64,000 nt of DNA. Origin: an uncultured Bacteroidia bacterium. GTDB lineage: Bacteria; Bacteroidota; Bacteroidia; Bacteroidales; Prolixibacteraceae. The stretch is from NCBI GenBank assembly GCA_903923905.1, contig CAIXZH010000066.1, positions 92,721 through 156,720 on the forward strand. The letters are read 5' to 3'. Numbering within the stretch: the stretch's first letter is position 1; each line of letters opens with the position of its first letter. The translations under genes and the position numbers were made by a program. The notes below the pieces were generated by a model that searched no databases, was not told the DNA's origin, and was given only the letters and a program-made list of their open reading frames with translations. Shown here in pieces: positions 54,636 to 63,700 of the stretch.

Positions 54636-56216
54636 ATGATTAAACGGGTAATTCTGATCATTTTTTCAGTCCTTGCAATTACCTGCCAGAGTCATAACAA
54701 GAAGGCATCTGGCCCATCAGTCTCCGATTTTAGGTTTGATGAGCAGGATATCCTGCAAATTCAACAGGGATATAAAGATCAAAAGTTTACGATTCAAGAG
54801 CTGGTCCAGGCCTATCTGGACAGGATTGAGGCGATCGATAAACATGGTCCCGGACTTAACTCAATTATTTGCATAAACCCTGATGCGATCCGGATTGCAG
54901 AGGAGCTGGACCGGGAGTTGGCTGCTGGTAAAAGTCACGGTCCGATGTTTGGAATTCCGGTGATACTGAAAGATAACATTGATACTCACGATAAAATGCC
55001 AACCACTGCGGGTTCGAGGGCATTAAGAAATTCGCATCCGTTGAAGGACAGTTTCATTGCCAGGCGGCTCAGGGATGAGGGGGCAGTAATCCTTGGTAAG
55101 GCAAATTTAAGCGAATGGGCCAATTTCCGGGGGCAGCTTTCGACAAGTGGCTGGAGCGGGGTGGGGGGACAAACCAAAAACCCATATGATTTAAGCCGTA
55201 ATCCCTGCGGTTCGAGTTCAGGCTCCGCAGTGGCAGTAGCTGCAAACCTGACCATGGTCGCTATTGGTACAGAGACAAACGGATCGATTGTTTGTCCTTC
55301 CCAAACCAATGGTATTGTTGGAATTAAACCAACTGTCGGCCTCGTAAGCAGATCAGGAGTGATTCCCATTTCATTTACTCAGGATACTCCGGGACCGATG
55401 GGGAGGACCGTTCGAGATGCAGCCATCTGTCTTGGAGCGATTGTCGGAGTCGATTCAGCAGACGAAAAAACACAGGCCAGCAAGGGACAGTTTTACACCG
55501 ACTATACCCAATTTTTACATAAGGATGGATTAAAAGGGAAGCGAATCGGTTTAGACAAATCTGCATTGGGTATTAATTATAAGGTAGATACACTGTTTAA
55601 CAGTGCTGTTGCTTTTTTGAAAGCTCAGGGTGCGACTATTGTTCCTATCGGTCCGATTGATGACAAGAAAGTTGAGGGATATTCCATGGAGATTATGTTT
55701 TATGAGTATAAAGACGGGTTGAATAAGTATTTCCGTTCGTTGGGCCCTAATGCGCCGGTTAAAAACGTGGAAGAACTTATTGCCTTTAATAAATCTGACT
55801 CCATAGAATTACGATATTTCAATCAGAAGTTCCTGGAGCTGGCGCAACTCAAAGAGGGGTTATCCTCTCCAAAATATAAGGAGTTACTGGCTAAAATGTT
55901 GCGGGGAAGTCGTGAAGAGGGGATCGATCGCGTAATGAATGCCAGCGATCTCGATGCGATCATTGCTCCCACCGGGGGGCCTGCCTGGAAAACAGACCTG
56001 ATCAATGGGGATTCTTTTCAGATAGGGACCTCTTCGGCAGCAGCCCAGGCGGGATATCCGAGTATCACGGTCCCAATGGGTTTTGTTGAAGAGTTGCCTG
56101 TCGGGATCTCCTTTTTTGGCAGGGCGTGGAGCGAACCTATCCTTATTGAAATGGCTTATGCTTACGAAAATGGAACGAAATATCGAAAGGCACCGAAGTA
56201 TTTGAATTCAAAATAG
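54636..56216 (+). CDS. Amidase-signature enzyme, lipoprotein
   Basis: 526 residues from the ATG at 54636, chosen because it gives a lipoprotein signal (VLAITC, Cys17); the in-frame ATG at 54609 adds 9 residues. Amidase-signature triad in place: VILKDN with K112, the Gly/Ser-rich NPCGSSSGSA (189-198) giving the cis-Ser near S193, and GTETNGSI with predicted nucleophile S217. Hydrolyses amides; substrate unknown, and peptide or aminoglycan amides are both possible. Export to the envelope argues against a GatA role. Not clearly linked to the glycan genes. Confidence 0.9.
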   Translation: MIKRVILIIFSVLAITCQSHNKKASGPSVSDFRFDEQDILQIQQGYKDQKFTIQELVQAYLDRIEAIDKHGPGLNSIICINPDAIRIAEELDRELAAGKSHGPMFGIPVILKDNIDTHDKMPTTAGSRALRNSHPLKDSFIARRLRDEGAVILGKANLSEWANFRGQLSTSGWSGVGGQTKNPYDLSRNPCGSSSGSAVAVAANLTMVAIGTETNGSIVCPSQTNGIVGIKPTVGLVSRSGVIPISFTQDTPGPMGRTVRDAAICLGAIVGVDSADEKTQASKGQFYTDYTQFLHKDGLKGKRIGLDKSALGINYKVDTLFNSAVAFLKAQGATIVPIGPIDDKKVEGYSMEIMFYEYKDGLNKYFRSLGPNAPVKNVEELIAFNKSDSIELRYFNQKFLELAQLKEGLSSPKYKELLAKMLRGSREEGIDRVMNASDLDAIIAPTGGPAWKTDLINGDSFQIGTSSAAAQAGYPSITVPMGFVEELPVGISFFGRAWSEPILIEMAYAYENGTKYRKAPKYLNSK

Positions 56217-56373
56217 TCTTCTTTACAAAAATAGGCTGACTGTCCTGGCATGAATTAAGTTGACGATTTCAATCTTTTCGTAGTCATTGCCCTGAAGGGG
56301 ACTAAATATTAATAACCACGGGTAAGGGTACAACCCGCCACCATTTAGAATATTTTATCAATAAATTCCAATT

Positions 56374-56405
56374 AATTACGTCTTTATAGTCATCAATTAC
56401 GTCTT
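56374..56405 (+). promoter_or_regulatory. Direct repeat AATTACGTCTT x2 before the third ECF sigma gene
   Basis: AATTACGTCTT occurs at 56374-56384 and 56395-56405, exactly 21 bases (two helical turns) apart, 27 bases before the sigma start. It could be a binding site for an activator or repressor, or sequence used for self-activation by the sigma factor. No TTTG/TAnnTTTG promoter is seen nearby. Confidence 0.45.
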
Positions 56406-56431
56406 GATGATAAATGCTTTAAAACGCAGAA

Positions 56432-56956
56432 ATGGGGAAAGCTAATGGCCATAGCACATTGAAAGAGCTCGGGGAGGTAATAACCGAATTTCAGGATCAA
56501 CTATTCAGGTTCGCATTTTTTCGGACAGGGAGTTTTGCTGATTCACAGGATATTGTTCAGGAGGTATTTATCAAATTTTATCAGGAGAATAGTCATTTAA
56601 GCTCCGTTAAAAACATTAAGTTCTATTTGTTCAAGAGTATTTCGAATGCGTGTGTCGATTATCACCGGAAAACCAGGAAACTAAAGTTCGAGGTTCTTGA
56701 CAAACTCATTCAAACTTCTGATTTGCAGGAGGCAGATGCCCTGCAAAATTTAATCCACAGAGAGGAATATAACCGGATTGAAGAACTTTTAAACGAATTA
56801 CCCAACGAACAGTCAGAAGCAATCAGCTTAAGAGTCCTGGACAATCTCAGTTTTGCTGAAATTGCCGCAATCCTGGATGTCCCTGTTACCACGGTTAAAT
56901 CGCGGTTTAAATATGGCATTGACAAGTTGAAAACAAAAATCGTTAATTCAAAGTAG
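56432..56956 (+). CDS. ECF RNA polymerase sigma factor
   Basis: 174 residues. Region 2 (LFRFAFFRTGSFADSQDIVQ and EVFIKFY, about 24-55) and region 4 (ELPNEQSEAISLRVLDNLSFA, here LPNEQSEAISLR and NLSFAEIAAILDVPVTTVK, about 116-160). It differs from the other two in the window in its partner: a zinc-finger anti-sigma factor, not FecR, begins 7 bases downstream. It is therefore probably a stress- or envelope-response switch rather than part of a SusC circuit. Confidence 0.95.
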   Translation: MGKANGHSTLKELGEVITEFQDQLFRFAFFRTGSFADSQDIVQEVFIKFYQENSHLSSVKNIKFYLFKSISNACVDYHRKTRKLKFEVLDKLIQTSDLQEADALQNLIHREEYNRIEELLNELPNEQSEAISLRVLDNLSFAEIAAILDVPVTTVKSRFKYGIDKLKTKIVNSK

Positions 56957-56963
56957 GTAAGTT

Positions 56964-58304
56964 ATGGACTTTAATGAATGTAAATTGGAAATGGTTAATC
57001 TGTTCGATAAGGATATCGATCATAAATCACTGACTGGCTTACTGGAACATATTCAGCATTGTCCCGATTGTGCCAATGAATACCGTGAAATGGAAAAAAT
57101 CTTGTCAGGCCTTAAGCCCAAAACTCAGCTCAATGCCCCAATTTTGCTTAAGCAGAACATTATTATTCAATTAAGTAAAATGGAAGAGATGAAAAATAGC
57201 ACATCACGAACTTTCGGGATTAGTTCAAAAGTCAGGAAAATCCTAAGTATTGCGGCATTATTGGCTGTCGTGTTAATTATTACGCCGTTTGTAGTTAAAA
57301 ACGATGCCTTTATGAATGGTACCGCCAAAGCAGCGGATATTTTTATAACAAGTTCTATTGAAGCGACCCATCTGATCAAAAGCATGATTATCAAACTAAA
57401 GGTAAGAACTATTTCTGATGACAGTTTTGCACTTGTTGGTACGGAATATCCGATGGTGGATCATACGATCTGGAAATCATTTGAAAATCCTGTGAAATGG
57501 AGGGTAGACAAGGGAGATCGGGTTGCAGCATTTGATGGCAATTCCCAATATCTCTGGTTACCTAAAACTGAAGAAGGGATAAAAGCAGGACCTGAAATCA
57601 ACTTTACCGAGTGGCTTCAAATATTGCTCAATCCGGCAAACATTCTTTCTCAAGAACAAAAATTGACAAAAGAAAGGGGGTCAAAACTGACCATGAATGA
57701 GAAGAATGGCCTTTTAAATCTGACCATCACTTCAAAAGCAAGAGGTAATTTCATCAATGATTACTGCAAAAACAAGTCAATTGAAGAATCAGACAACCGT
57801 CGTGAGTACACTTTTGATAATGTCACCAAACTATTAAAAGGGTTGAAAATCTATATTCTTGACGGGAAAAAGGAGACCTTAATTGTGGAAATTACGTCTA
57901 TCGAATATGACCTTAAACTGGACCCTTCACGTTTTGTTATCAATTTACCCGTGGGAGTGGAATGGAAGGAGTATAACCAAAACTTTACCAGTGAAACATT
58001 CAGGAACATTACCAGCCAGCGTGTTGCAGAGTTGTTTTTCGGAGGTATGGCCCGGGATGACTGGAAACTGGTTGGGGAGGCTTGTGATTTCTTCAGTAGT
58101 ACATCAGAAAAGGCCAGAAGTGTAAAGAATCAATTTAGTGGATTAAAAGTGATTAAAATTGGTGAACCGTTTAAATCAGGACTATATCCCGGTGAATTTG
58201 TCCCCTACGAGATCAGGCTGAAAACCGGCGAACTTGTGAAACATAACCTGGCTGTCCGAAACGATAACCCCAATAAAACCTGGATTGTGGATGGCGGGTA
58301 TTAA
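56964..58304 (+). CDS. Zinc-finger anti-sigma factor with large periplasmic domain
   Basis: 446 residues. The N-terminus has the ZAS motif H29-x3-C33-x2-C36 (EHIQHCPDCANE). One transmembrane helix spans about 93-112 (ILSIAALLAVVLIITPFVV). The remaining 330 residues are outside the cytoplasm; about 125-330 reads like a LolA/RseB-type lipoprotein-binding fold (WRVDKGDRVAAFDGNSQYLW), an inference without clear motifs, followed by a second small domain. Most ZAS proteins are much shorter, so the sensory part is unusually big. Overlaps functionally with the sigma gene 7 bases upstream; a terminator follows. Confidence 0.82.
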   Translation: MDFNECKLEMVNLFDKDIDHKSLTGLLEHIQHCPDCANEYREMEKILSGLKPKTQLNAPILLKQNIIIQLSKMEEMKNSTSRTFGISSKVRKILSIAALLAVVLIITPFVVKNDAFMNGTAKAADIFITSSIEATHLIKSMIIKLKVRTISDDSFALVGTEYPMVDHTIWKSFENPVKWRVDKGDRVAAFDGNSQYLWLPKTEEGIKAGPEINFTEWLQILLNPANILSQEQKLTKERGSKLTMNEKNGLLNLTITSKARGNFINDYCKNKSIEESDNRREYTFDNVTKLLKGLKIYILDGKKETLIVEITSIEYDLKLDPSRFVINLPVGVEWKEYNQNFTSETFRNITSQRVAELFFGGMARDDWKLVGEACDFFSSTSEKARSVKNQFSGLKVIKIGEPFKSGLYPGEFVPYEIRLKTGELVKHNLAVRNDNPNKTWIVDGGY

Positions 58305-58332
58305 ATCAGTCGAACTATTTGTTCTCTAATAT

Positions 58333-58376
58333 TCTACCCTTCGCTTGCTCTGTTTGCAAGGAAGGGTAGATTTTTT
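58333..58376 (+). terminator. Rho-independent terminator after the anti-sigma gene
   Basis: CTACCCTTCGCTTGC and GCAAGGAAGGGTAG form a stem of 14 pairs with a single bulged base and a short loop, followed by a T6 run (58371-58376). It lies 28 bases after the anti-sigma stop and ends just before the convergent GH27 stop. Confidence 0.85.
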
Positions 58377-58386
58377 GTTGAGGCAA

Positions 58387-59562
58387 TTAATTCTTTATGA
58401 ATCTGAACACTTTTACCGAATGAGGCGGAAGCTTTAGATATAATGGGTTTTTATCCGGTTTCAATTCCTTATGTTCCCACAGATCACGAACTTTGTAAGC
58501 TTCGAGTTTATAAGGATCAGAGGACCAGTAATCTCCACTGGCTTTCAAAAGAACATTAAAATCAACCTGTACTGTTTTCTCTTCATCACTCCGGTTTAAT
58601 AAACATGCTGCCTTTTCATTATTTGCCAGCTTTTTTATCCAAATCTGGTAATTCCCGTTATCCCGGAAGCAAAAGCCCTGTTTGCCGAGGGTATCCTGAT
58701 CCAGGGCAATGATTTCGCTGTTGGTAAGTATCTCTTTAGTATCAGTTGACATATTTCCTAAATCATTCCCCGCAATTAAAGGTGCTGCGAGCATACACCA
58801 CAATGAAAAATGGGTTTTATATTCCTCGGTGGTCATTCCGCCGTTGCCTACCTCAAGCATATCCGGATCGTTCCAGTGTCCCGGACCTGCATATTTTGCC
58901 AACTCTTTTTCCTTATCCAGAATGGCAATCATAGCATCCCATCGGTCAACAATATCCTCGGTTGATCGCCACAAGTGCCCAACTTCCTTTGCCCATTCCC
59001 AAGGTTTCGCCGTACCCCATTCACATAAGCTGAAAACGATAGGCCGGCCCGCGGCATGAAGTGCATCGCGCATATTGGCGTAGGATGAGCGGGCATCCTG
59101 CGTTGTTGCGAAGCACCAATCATATTTCAGATAGTCAACACCCCATCGGGCATAGGTGCGGGCATCCTGGTATTCATGTCCAAATCCCCCCGGACGTTCC
59201 TGACAGGTTTTTGTTCCGGCACATGAATAAATTCCGAATTTCAATCCTTTTGAATGGATATAATCGGCCAGACTTTTCATCCCGTTTGGAAACCGGTCTT
59301 TGTCAACCACAATCTCCCCGTTTTCATCCCTTGAAACCTGCCAGCAGTCGTCAATAACCACATATTCATACCCTGCTTTCTGCATGCCACTTGCGACCAT
59401 CTCATCGGCCATTTGCTTAATGAGTTTTTCACTCACATTACAGGCAAACTTGTTCCAGCTGTTCCATCCCATGGGAGGGGTTTTTGCTAACTGGTCAAAT
59501 TTCTGGGCAGATACGCTTAATGTAATCAATGCCAATAAGATCAATAAACTTAGTTTTTTCAT
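58387..59562 (-). CDS. GH27 alpha-galactosidase, secreted
   Basis: 391 residues with a signal peptide (to residue 20). GH27 hallmarks: TPPMGWNSWNKFAC (28-41), YVVIDDCWQ (67-75), IYSCAGTKTC (111-120), VDYLKYDWC with nucleophile D148, and RSTEDIVDRW with predicted acid/base D203. Length typical. Removes alpha-galactose from galactomannan, galacto-oligosaccharides or pectic/hemicellulose side chains. Stands alone, convergent with the anti-sigma gene, with a candidate promoter at 59704-59733. Confidence 0.95.
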   Translation of the reverse strand: MKKLSLLILLALITLSVSAQKFDQLAKTPPMGWNSWNKFACNVSEKLIKQMADEMVASGMQKAGYEYVVIDDCWQVSRDENGEIVVDKDRFPNGMKSLADYIHSKGLKFGIYSCAGTKTCQERPGGFGHEYQDARTYARWGVDYLKYDWCFATTQDARSSYANMRDALHAAGRPIVFSLCEWGTAKPWEWAKEVGHLWRSTEDIVDRWDAMIAILDKEKELAKYAGPGHWNDPDMLEVGNGGMTTEEYKTHFSLWCMLAAPLIAGNDLGNMSTDTKEILTNSEIIALDQDTLGKQGFCFRDNGNYQIWIKKLANNEKAACLLNRSDEEKTVQVDFNVLLKASGDYWSSDPYKLEAYKVRDLWEHKELKPDKNPLYLKLPPHSVKVFRFIKN

Positions 59563-59703
59563 CCGTTTTTAATTTGTTTTTTAATTGCCGGATGGAACTC
59601 GCATGTGAGATATTCATCCGTTTTTATAGTTATCGAACATGCTCGTTTCATTTTTGCATATACTTGTTATAAACATATCGAAATCGGCAGGATAATGGGT
59701 CTA

Positions 59704-59733
59704 CAAAGCTACTTCTTTTGCATCTGAAATAAA
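59704..59733 (-). promoter_or_regulatory. Candidate promoter for GH27
   Basis: On the minus strand TTTA (59733-59730), an 18-base spacer and TAGCTTTG (59711-59704). The -7 box is exact and the -33 box differs by one base from TTTG. The leader would be about 135 bases. The rest of the 296-base gap (59563-59858) is very AT-rich with several T-runs and no gene. Confidence 0.45.
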
Positions 59734-59858
59734 TGTTAACACTCGTAATTAATTGGATATTATTTTATTATTTTTTTTGTTAAATAACGAATTTGTAATA
59801 AGATTTTTTTTTTAATAAGCAGGATTTTTAGGTGATTCTCTTGAATGCAGGCAATTTT

Positions 59859-62800
59859 TTACGGATTGAAAATATTAAGGGTTACCGGCCCGAGTAAACC
59901 GGAAACCAGGGAGCCGGGGTATCGCGTAGGAATGGTTGTATAATGGTTGGCCAGGGTGTTATATACCAGGATTTCGATCCGGTTTTCGCCGGCAATTGTT
60001 AATCCTGATATATCGAACCTCCAGGGGGACGTGAGCTTAATCCCCGCGCTTTTACTATTGATTAAAACCTCGGCAGTTGAGACTACATTTCCCAAATCGA
60101 GTTCCAATCGTTTCCCGGAATCAGCGGGATCAATGAAAAGCTTTTTCCTGTACCATATACCCCCAGAATAAGCTTTTAAACCCTGTATCTTTGACCAGTC
60201 TCCGGCAACAATGCTCCCTTTCCCGCAGTTTTGACGAATGAATTGTGGTAGTGCTGCGCCGCCTTTGTAACCCGGTAGATACTCAATTTTTAAAACCACC
60301 TGTGCCCCCTTGATTTTGATTTGGCTGAGTTCAACCTTGTAGGAGGTCAACCCATCAGTTTGCTTAGATCCTGGGATAGGTTTGACTTCCAGGCCATCCA
60401 CCCAAATCGTCACCTTTCCGTAGGCCTCAAACTTAAATGAGATTAATCCGGGTGCCGATTCAAAGGCGAACAGGGCAGATTTAGCTCCGCTTGGGAAGGA
60501 AAAATCGAAAGGAAGTATTCCTGTATCGTTAAACCAACACATTGAAATTGGCTGTTTCAGGGGTTTGGGAACTCCCGGTTTTCTGAATGTGAGAAAAGTT
60601 TCGCACGATTTGGAATAAACGGCCAAAACCGCATTGGCTCCCTTATTTAACCGGATTGCTTTCGATTTCAGGTCCACCGCCGAATGATTAACGAATAATT
60701 TTGTTGGCTTTTCTTTCCCTGTCAGAATATCATAATTGCCTTTATCATTTGCAATTACCGATGTACTTAGGATATAGTAATTGCCTGTTTCTTCTGGGAT
60801 GTGAATTTTGGACATCTTCTCTTCTGCCGGTGCGCCAAGGCGGATAAAGTCGTCGTACATCTGCCCTTTAAGCCCGTGATAACCCTGATGTCCGGGATCA
60901 TTCTCAACCCCATGCTGCCATGAAAAACAGTATTCTTCCCATTGGTATTTGATTCCATTTATTGAAGTTTCGTCTCCGGGTTTTTGAGGTTCCAGTTTGG
61001 CCAGTTCAGCTACAGTAGGTAATAAGGGTAAAGCCCCAAGTTTTAAAAATTGTGGGCCGAATCCGCAGGTAATATTTTTCCAGTTTTCATCGAAAGTCAG
61101 CTTTTCACCTTTAAACGCCACATTTTCACTAAAATAAGGCTGACGTATCTGAGCACCAATGAATCCGTCAAATGCCGGGAATTCATAATCAGCCCACTTG
61201 TTGCTGAGTGCAGGTTTAAGTTCCGATTCCCAATTTCCTGCAAGGATCAATTTTATTGAAGGTTCTGTTTTAAAGTCGGGCTGGACCGGAATTTTCTTCG
61301 GTGAATTTTCATCCGGGTTAAAAACAATCAGTTGAATCTCCTTTTCGGTGAGGGGTAGTTCCAGTTCTGTTCCATCGGCTGCAGGTTTTGCAAACGCGTC
61401 GAGTGAGGTCACTTTCCCGTTCCAGGGGTTCCAAAGCTCAACGGAACCTTTGGCCTTAAAAAAGCATTTGGTTCCGCGGGGGAAGTTATAAAGGGCAAAG
61501 ATATCCCTCTTCCCAATCCGGCGATGCATATTATATGAAGGCTTCGAAACCGGAGTTAATACTTTAAAATGAGGATGATACAGATCTTGTATCGCGCCAG
61601 GAACCTCTGCGCCTATGTTGCATTTTGCAATATTTTTCCCGGAAGAGAATATTTGGGAGACTAAATCATTCACCTCTTTGTCATTGGTTCCACTTTTCTC
61701 AGTGGCTTCAGGCAAATCACCAAGGTTCACGATGATTCCTCCGGCCTTTTTAAATTCTGCCAGTTTCATTAATGAGGCAAACCGGATTGCTTTCATCGAA
61801 GGCACAACCAGCACCTTATAGGTCTCACCGGATACTGCCAGTTCCCCATTTTTAACGGCACACCGGGCCAGTGATTCGAAGTCCATAAAATCGAAGTCAA
61901 TATTTTTGGCGTAGAGAGCTTCGCCGGCCTGAAATGCAGCTTTCACTGAGGTATCGTCACCCTGGTCGGCAATCACTGCCTCAACCGGGTATAGCACTGC
62001 CACATCGCAGCAATGGTGTCCCTGTGATAGGGTATAGGAGAGGCGCTGAACGCACTCCATGAGCGGATCAATGTGATTCCAATATGGCATGTGGTAATGA
62101 TTGCATGGAGGAGCCCATTCCCACCAACCGCCGTATGTTGTATAATATAATCCATGGAATGACAGCAGGTTATAGCCGGCTACAAAATTGCCGAATATAG
62201 CATCTGCAACATCTGATGTTGTGGTTCCCCATCCGCTGCCGTAAAAACCTTCGAGCCAGACACGGGGCCGCAGGTATAGGTGGGCTATTGAGGAGGCTAC
62301 CTTAGCTTTAATGATATCTTTTGCAAGTTTTGGCTGATCGGACCCCGGCCCCTGGTTCCAGCGGTGGGTGCGGAAATAATCACCAAATTCAGTCACATTC
62401 CTGCCCCGCCCTGAATGATCGCAGCCGAAGATCATTCCACGCTCCTCGTGCCACTGGTAAACAGGTTTAAAAAAATTCTCTTCGCTCAGACTTACCAAAA
62501 CATCGTTATAATCCATTCTTATTTTAGCTGTTTTGTTGCCAATGTCTGTGAACAGGGCATCAAGAAAGGGGACAACATCGTACCCTTTTCGCTTTTTGAA
62601 TTCTCCGGCAAAATTTTTATTCCAGAGGTTTCCACTCAGGTGAAAGTCAAGTTCATCCGAAAAGAAGAAGTTCAGCCCTTGGCCCCCTTCACCCGGAAAG
62701 GCCTGCTCGAATTTCCCGAAAAAATGACAGTTATACGCTTTTCCGCTTGCCGGATTCATCGGATCAAACGATGGTACCTGTTTTTCGGGATAAACACAAA

Positions 62801-63476
62801 ATATCCGCCACGATTCATTTCCAAAGTCATAGATTAAAGTCCCGTTTTTAACCTGTTTCATCAGATCCTTGCGGGAAGAGGTCTTTTCTTTATTTCCGTC
62901 AATCTTAAAGGCAGTTATATTTAACAGATTCCCCGGCACTTTTATAGATCCTGCCTTATTAAGTACCAGAAAGGTGCATTTAATCAATGAACCGTTCAGG
63001 TCGGGGTTCTCCTTTAAAGCCTCATCGAAGCTGAATCCCTGTCCTAACCCAAGGGTGTAGTCGCTCAGACTTACTGACATCCCTCGTTTTTTTGCTTCGG
63101 GGATAAACCATTTCAGTAATTTCCACCAGGCCCCGGAAAACAGGGGAGGCTTACTTGGCATCGAAAGACCGTAGGAGATTCCACCATTATCAGTGTGGCA
63201 GTAATTGATCTGCAGACTGGAAATCCCTTTATCTTTCAGCCGGTCGAGTTCCCAGGTCAGGTGCTCCCGGGTCAGGGTATCCCCAATCCACCAAAAAAAG
63301 GGAACGTCACCGTATCCTTTGGGCGGATTAATAAACCCGGGGAGGACATCCATTGAGGGGCTGCGGTCGGGCTGTCCGGTTGGACGGGAGTTTTGGGAAT
63401 ATAAATCTGAATAAATAAATAGTATGGCAAGAGATGGAAGTAGCCATTTCAGTGTTAGAATTTTGTTTTTCCGCAT
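59859..63476 (-). CDS. GH106-like alpha-L-rhamnosidase, very large secreted protein
   Basis: 1205 residues with a signal peptide (to about 28). The start of the mature protein, GFINPPKGYGDVPFFWWIGD (46-65), and TREHLTWELDRLKDKGISSL (68-87) match the N-terminal barrel of GH106-type proteins. Further on are FFFSDELDFHLSG, YNLLSFHGLYYTTYGGWWEW and a C-terminal galactose-binding-like domain (LELDLGNVVSTAEVLINSKS, RIEILVYNTLANHY). GH106 enzymes remove alpha-rhamnose, for example from RG-II or arabinogalactan; the precise subgroup here is uncertain and the catalytic Glu cannot be named. It stands alone in a 4-kb stretch, next to a decayed insertion sequence. Confidence 0.82.
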   Translation of the reverse strand: MRKNKILTLKWLLPSLAILFIYSDLYSQNSRPTGQPDRSPSMDVLPGFINPPKGYGDVPFFWWIGDTLTREHLTWELDRLKDKGISSLQINYCHTDNGGISYGLSMPSKPPLFSGAWWKLLKWFIPEAKKRGMSVSLSDYTLGLGQGFSFDEALKENPDLNGSLIKCTFLVLNKAGSIKVPGNLLNITAFKIDGNKEKTSSRKDLMKQVKNGTLIYDFGNESWRIFCVYPEKQVPSFDPMNPASGKAYNCHFFGKFEQAFPGEGGQGLNFFFSDELDFHLSGNLWNKNFAGEFKKRKGYDVVPFLDALFTDIGNKTAKIRMDYNDVLVSLSEENFFKPVYQWHEERGMIFGCDHSGRGRNVTEFGDYFRTHRWNQGPGSDQPKLAKDIIKAKVASSIAHLYLRPRVWLEGFYGSGWGTTTSDVADAIFGNFVAGYNLLSFHGLYYTTYGGWWEWAPPCNHYHMPYWNHIDPLMECVQRLSYTLSQGHHCCDVAVLYPVEAVIADQGDDTSVKAAFQAGEALYAKNIDFDFMDFESLARCAVKNGELAVSGETYKVLVVPSMKAIRFASLMKLAEFKKAGGIIVNLGDLPEATEKSGTNDKEVNDLVSQIFSSGKNIAKCNIGAEVPGAIQDLYHPHFKVLTPVSKPSYNMHRRIGKRDIFALYNFPRGTKCFFKAKGSVELWNPWNGKVTSLDAFAKPAADGTELELPLTEKEIQLIVFNPDENSPKKIPVQPDFKTEPSIKLILAGNWESELKPALSNKWADYEFPAFDGFIGAQIRQPYFSENVAFKGEKLTFDENWKNITCGFGPQFLKLGALPLLPTVAELAKLEPQKPGDETSINGIKYQWEEYCFSWQHGVENDPGHQGYHGLKGQMYDDFIRLGAPAEEKMSKIHIPEETGNYYILSTSVIANDKGNYDILTGKEKPTKLFVNHSAVDLKSKAIRLNKGANAVLAVYSKSCETFLTFRKPGVPKPLKQPISMCWFNDTGILPFDFSFPSGAKSALFAFESAPGLISFKFEAYGKVTIWVDGLEVKPIPGSKQTDGLTSYKVELSQIKIKGAQVVLKIEYLPGYKGGAALPQFIRQNCGKGSIVAGDWSKIQGLKAYSGGIWYRKKLFIDPADSGKRLELDLGNVVSTAEVLINSKSAGIKLTSPWRFDISGLTIAGENRIEILVYNTLANHYTTIPTRYPGSLVSGLLGPVTLNIFNP

Positions 63477-63700
63477 GACAAAATATTTTTTAAAGCCTGT
63501 CTCACTTGCTGCTTTAAACAGAAGGTTAAACGATCTGATCTGTTTAATTATTTTCGCTTAGTACATGACAAAAATTATAATGATCTGATATTGAATGACA
63601 TATGTTAATAACTTGGTGATAACTTTAGCAAGATTATCAACATAAAACCCTGATATTTAGTATCATAGGAGAAAAACAACCACGAATGACTCCAGGATAC
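63477..63700. other. Gap between the GH106-like gene and the transposase relic
   Basis: About 220 bases, AT-rich, with no gene. It should include the left end of the insertion sequence and the GH106 promoter, but the terminal inverted repeat cannot be fixed because the right end lies outside the window. Confidence 0.4.

Noticed and set aside
56374..56405. Direct repeat as an attachment site
   Set aside because: The 11-bp repeats are only 21 bases apart and no integrase is present, so a regulatory site is the simpler reading.
62415..62837. 140-residue open frame opposite the GH106-like gene
   Set aside because: Antisense shadow with no recognised features.
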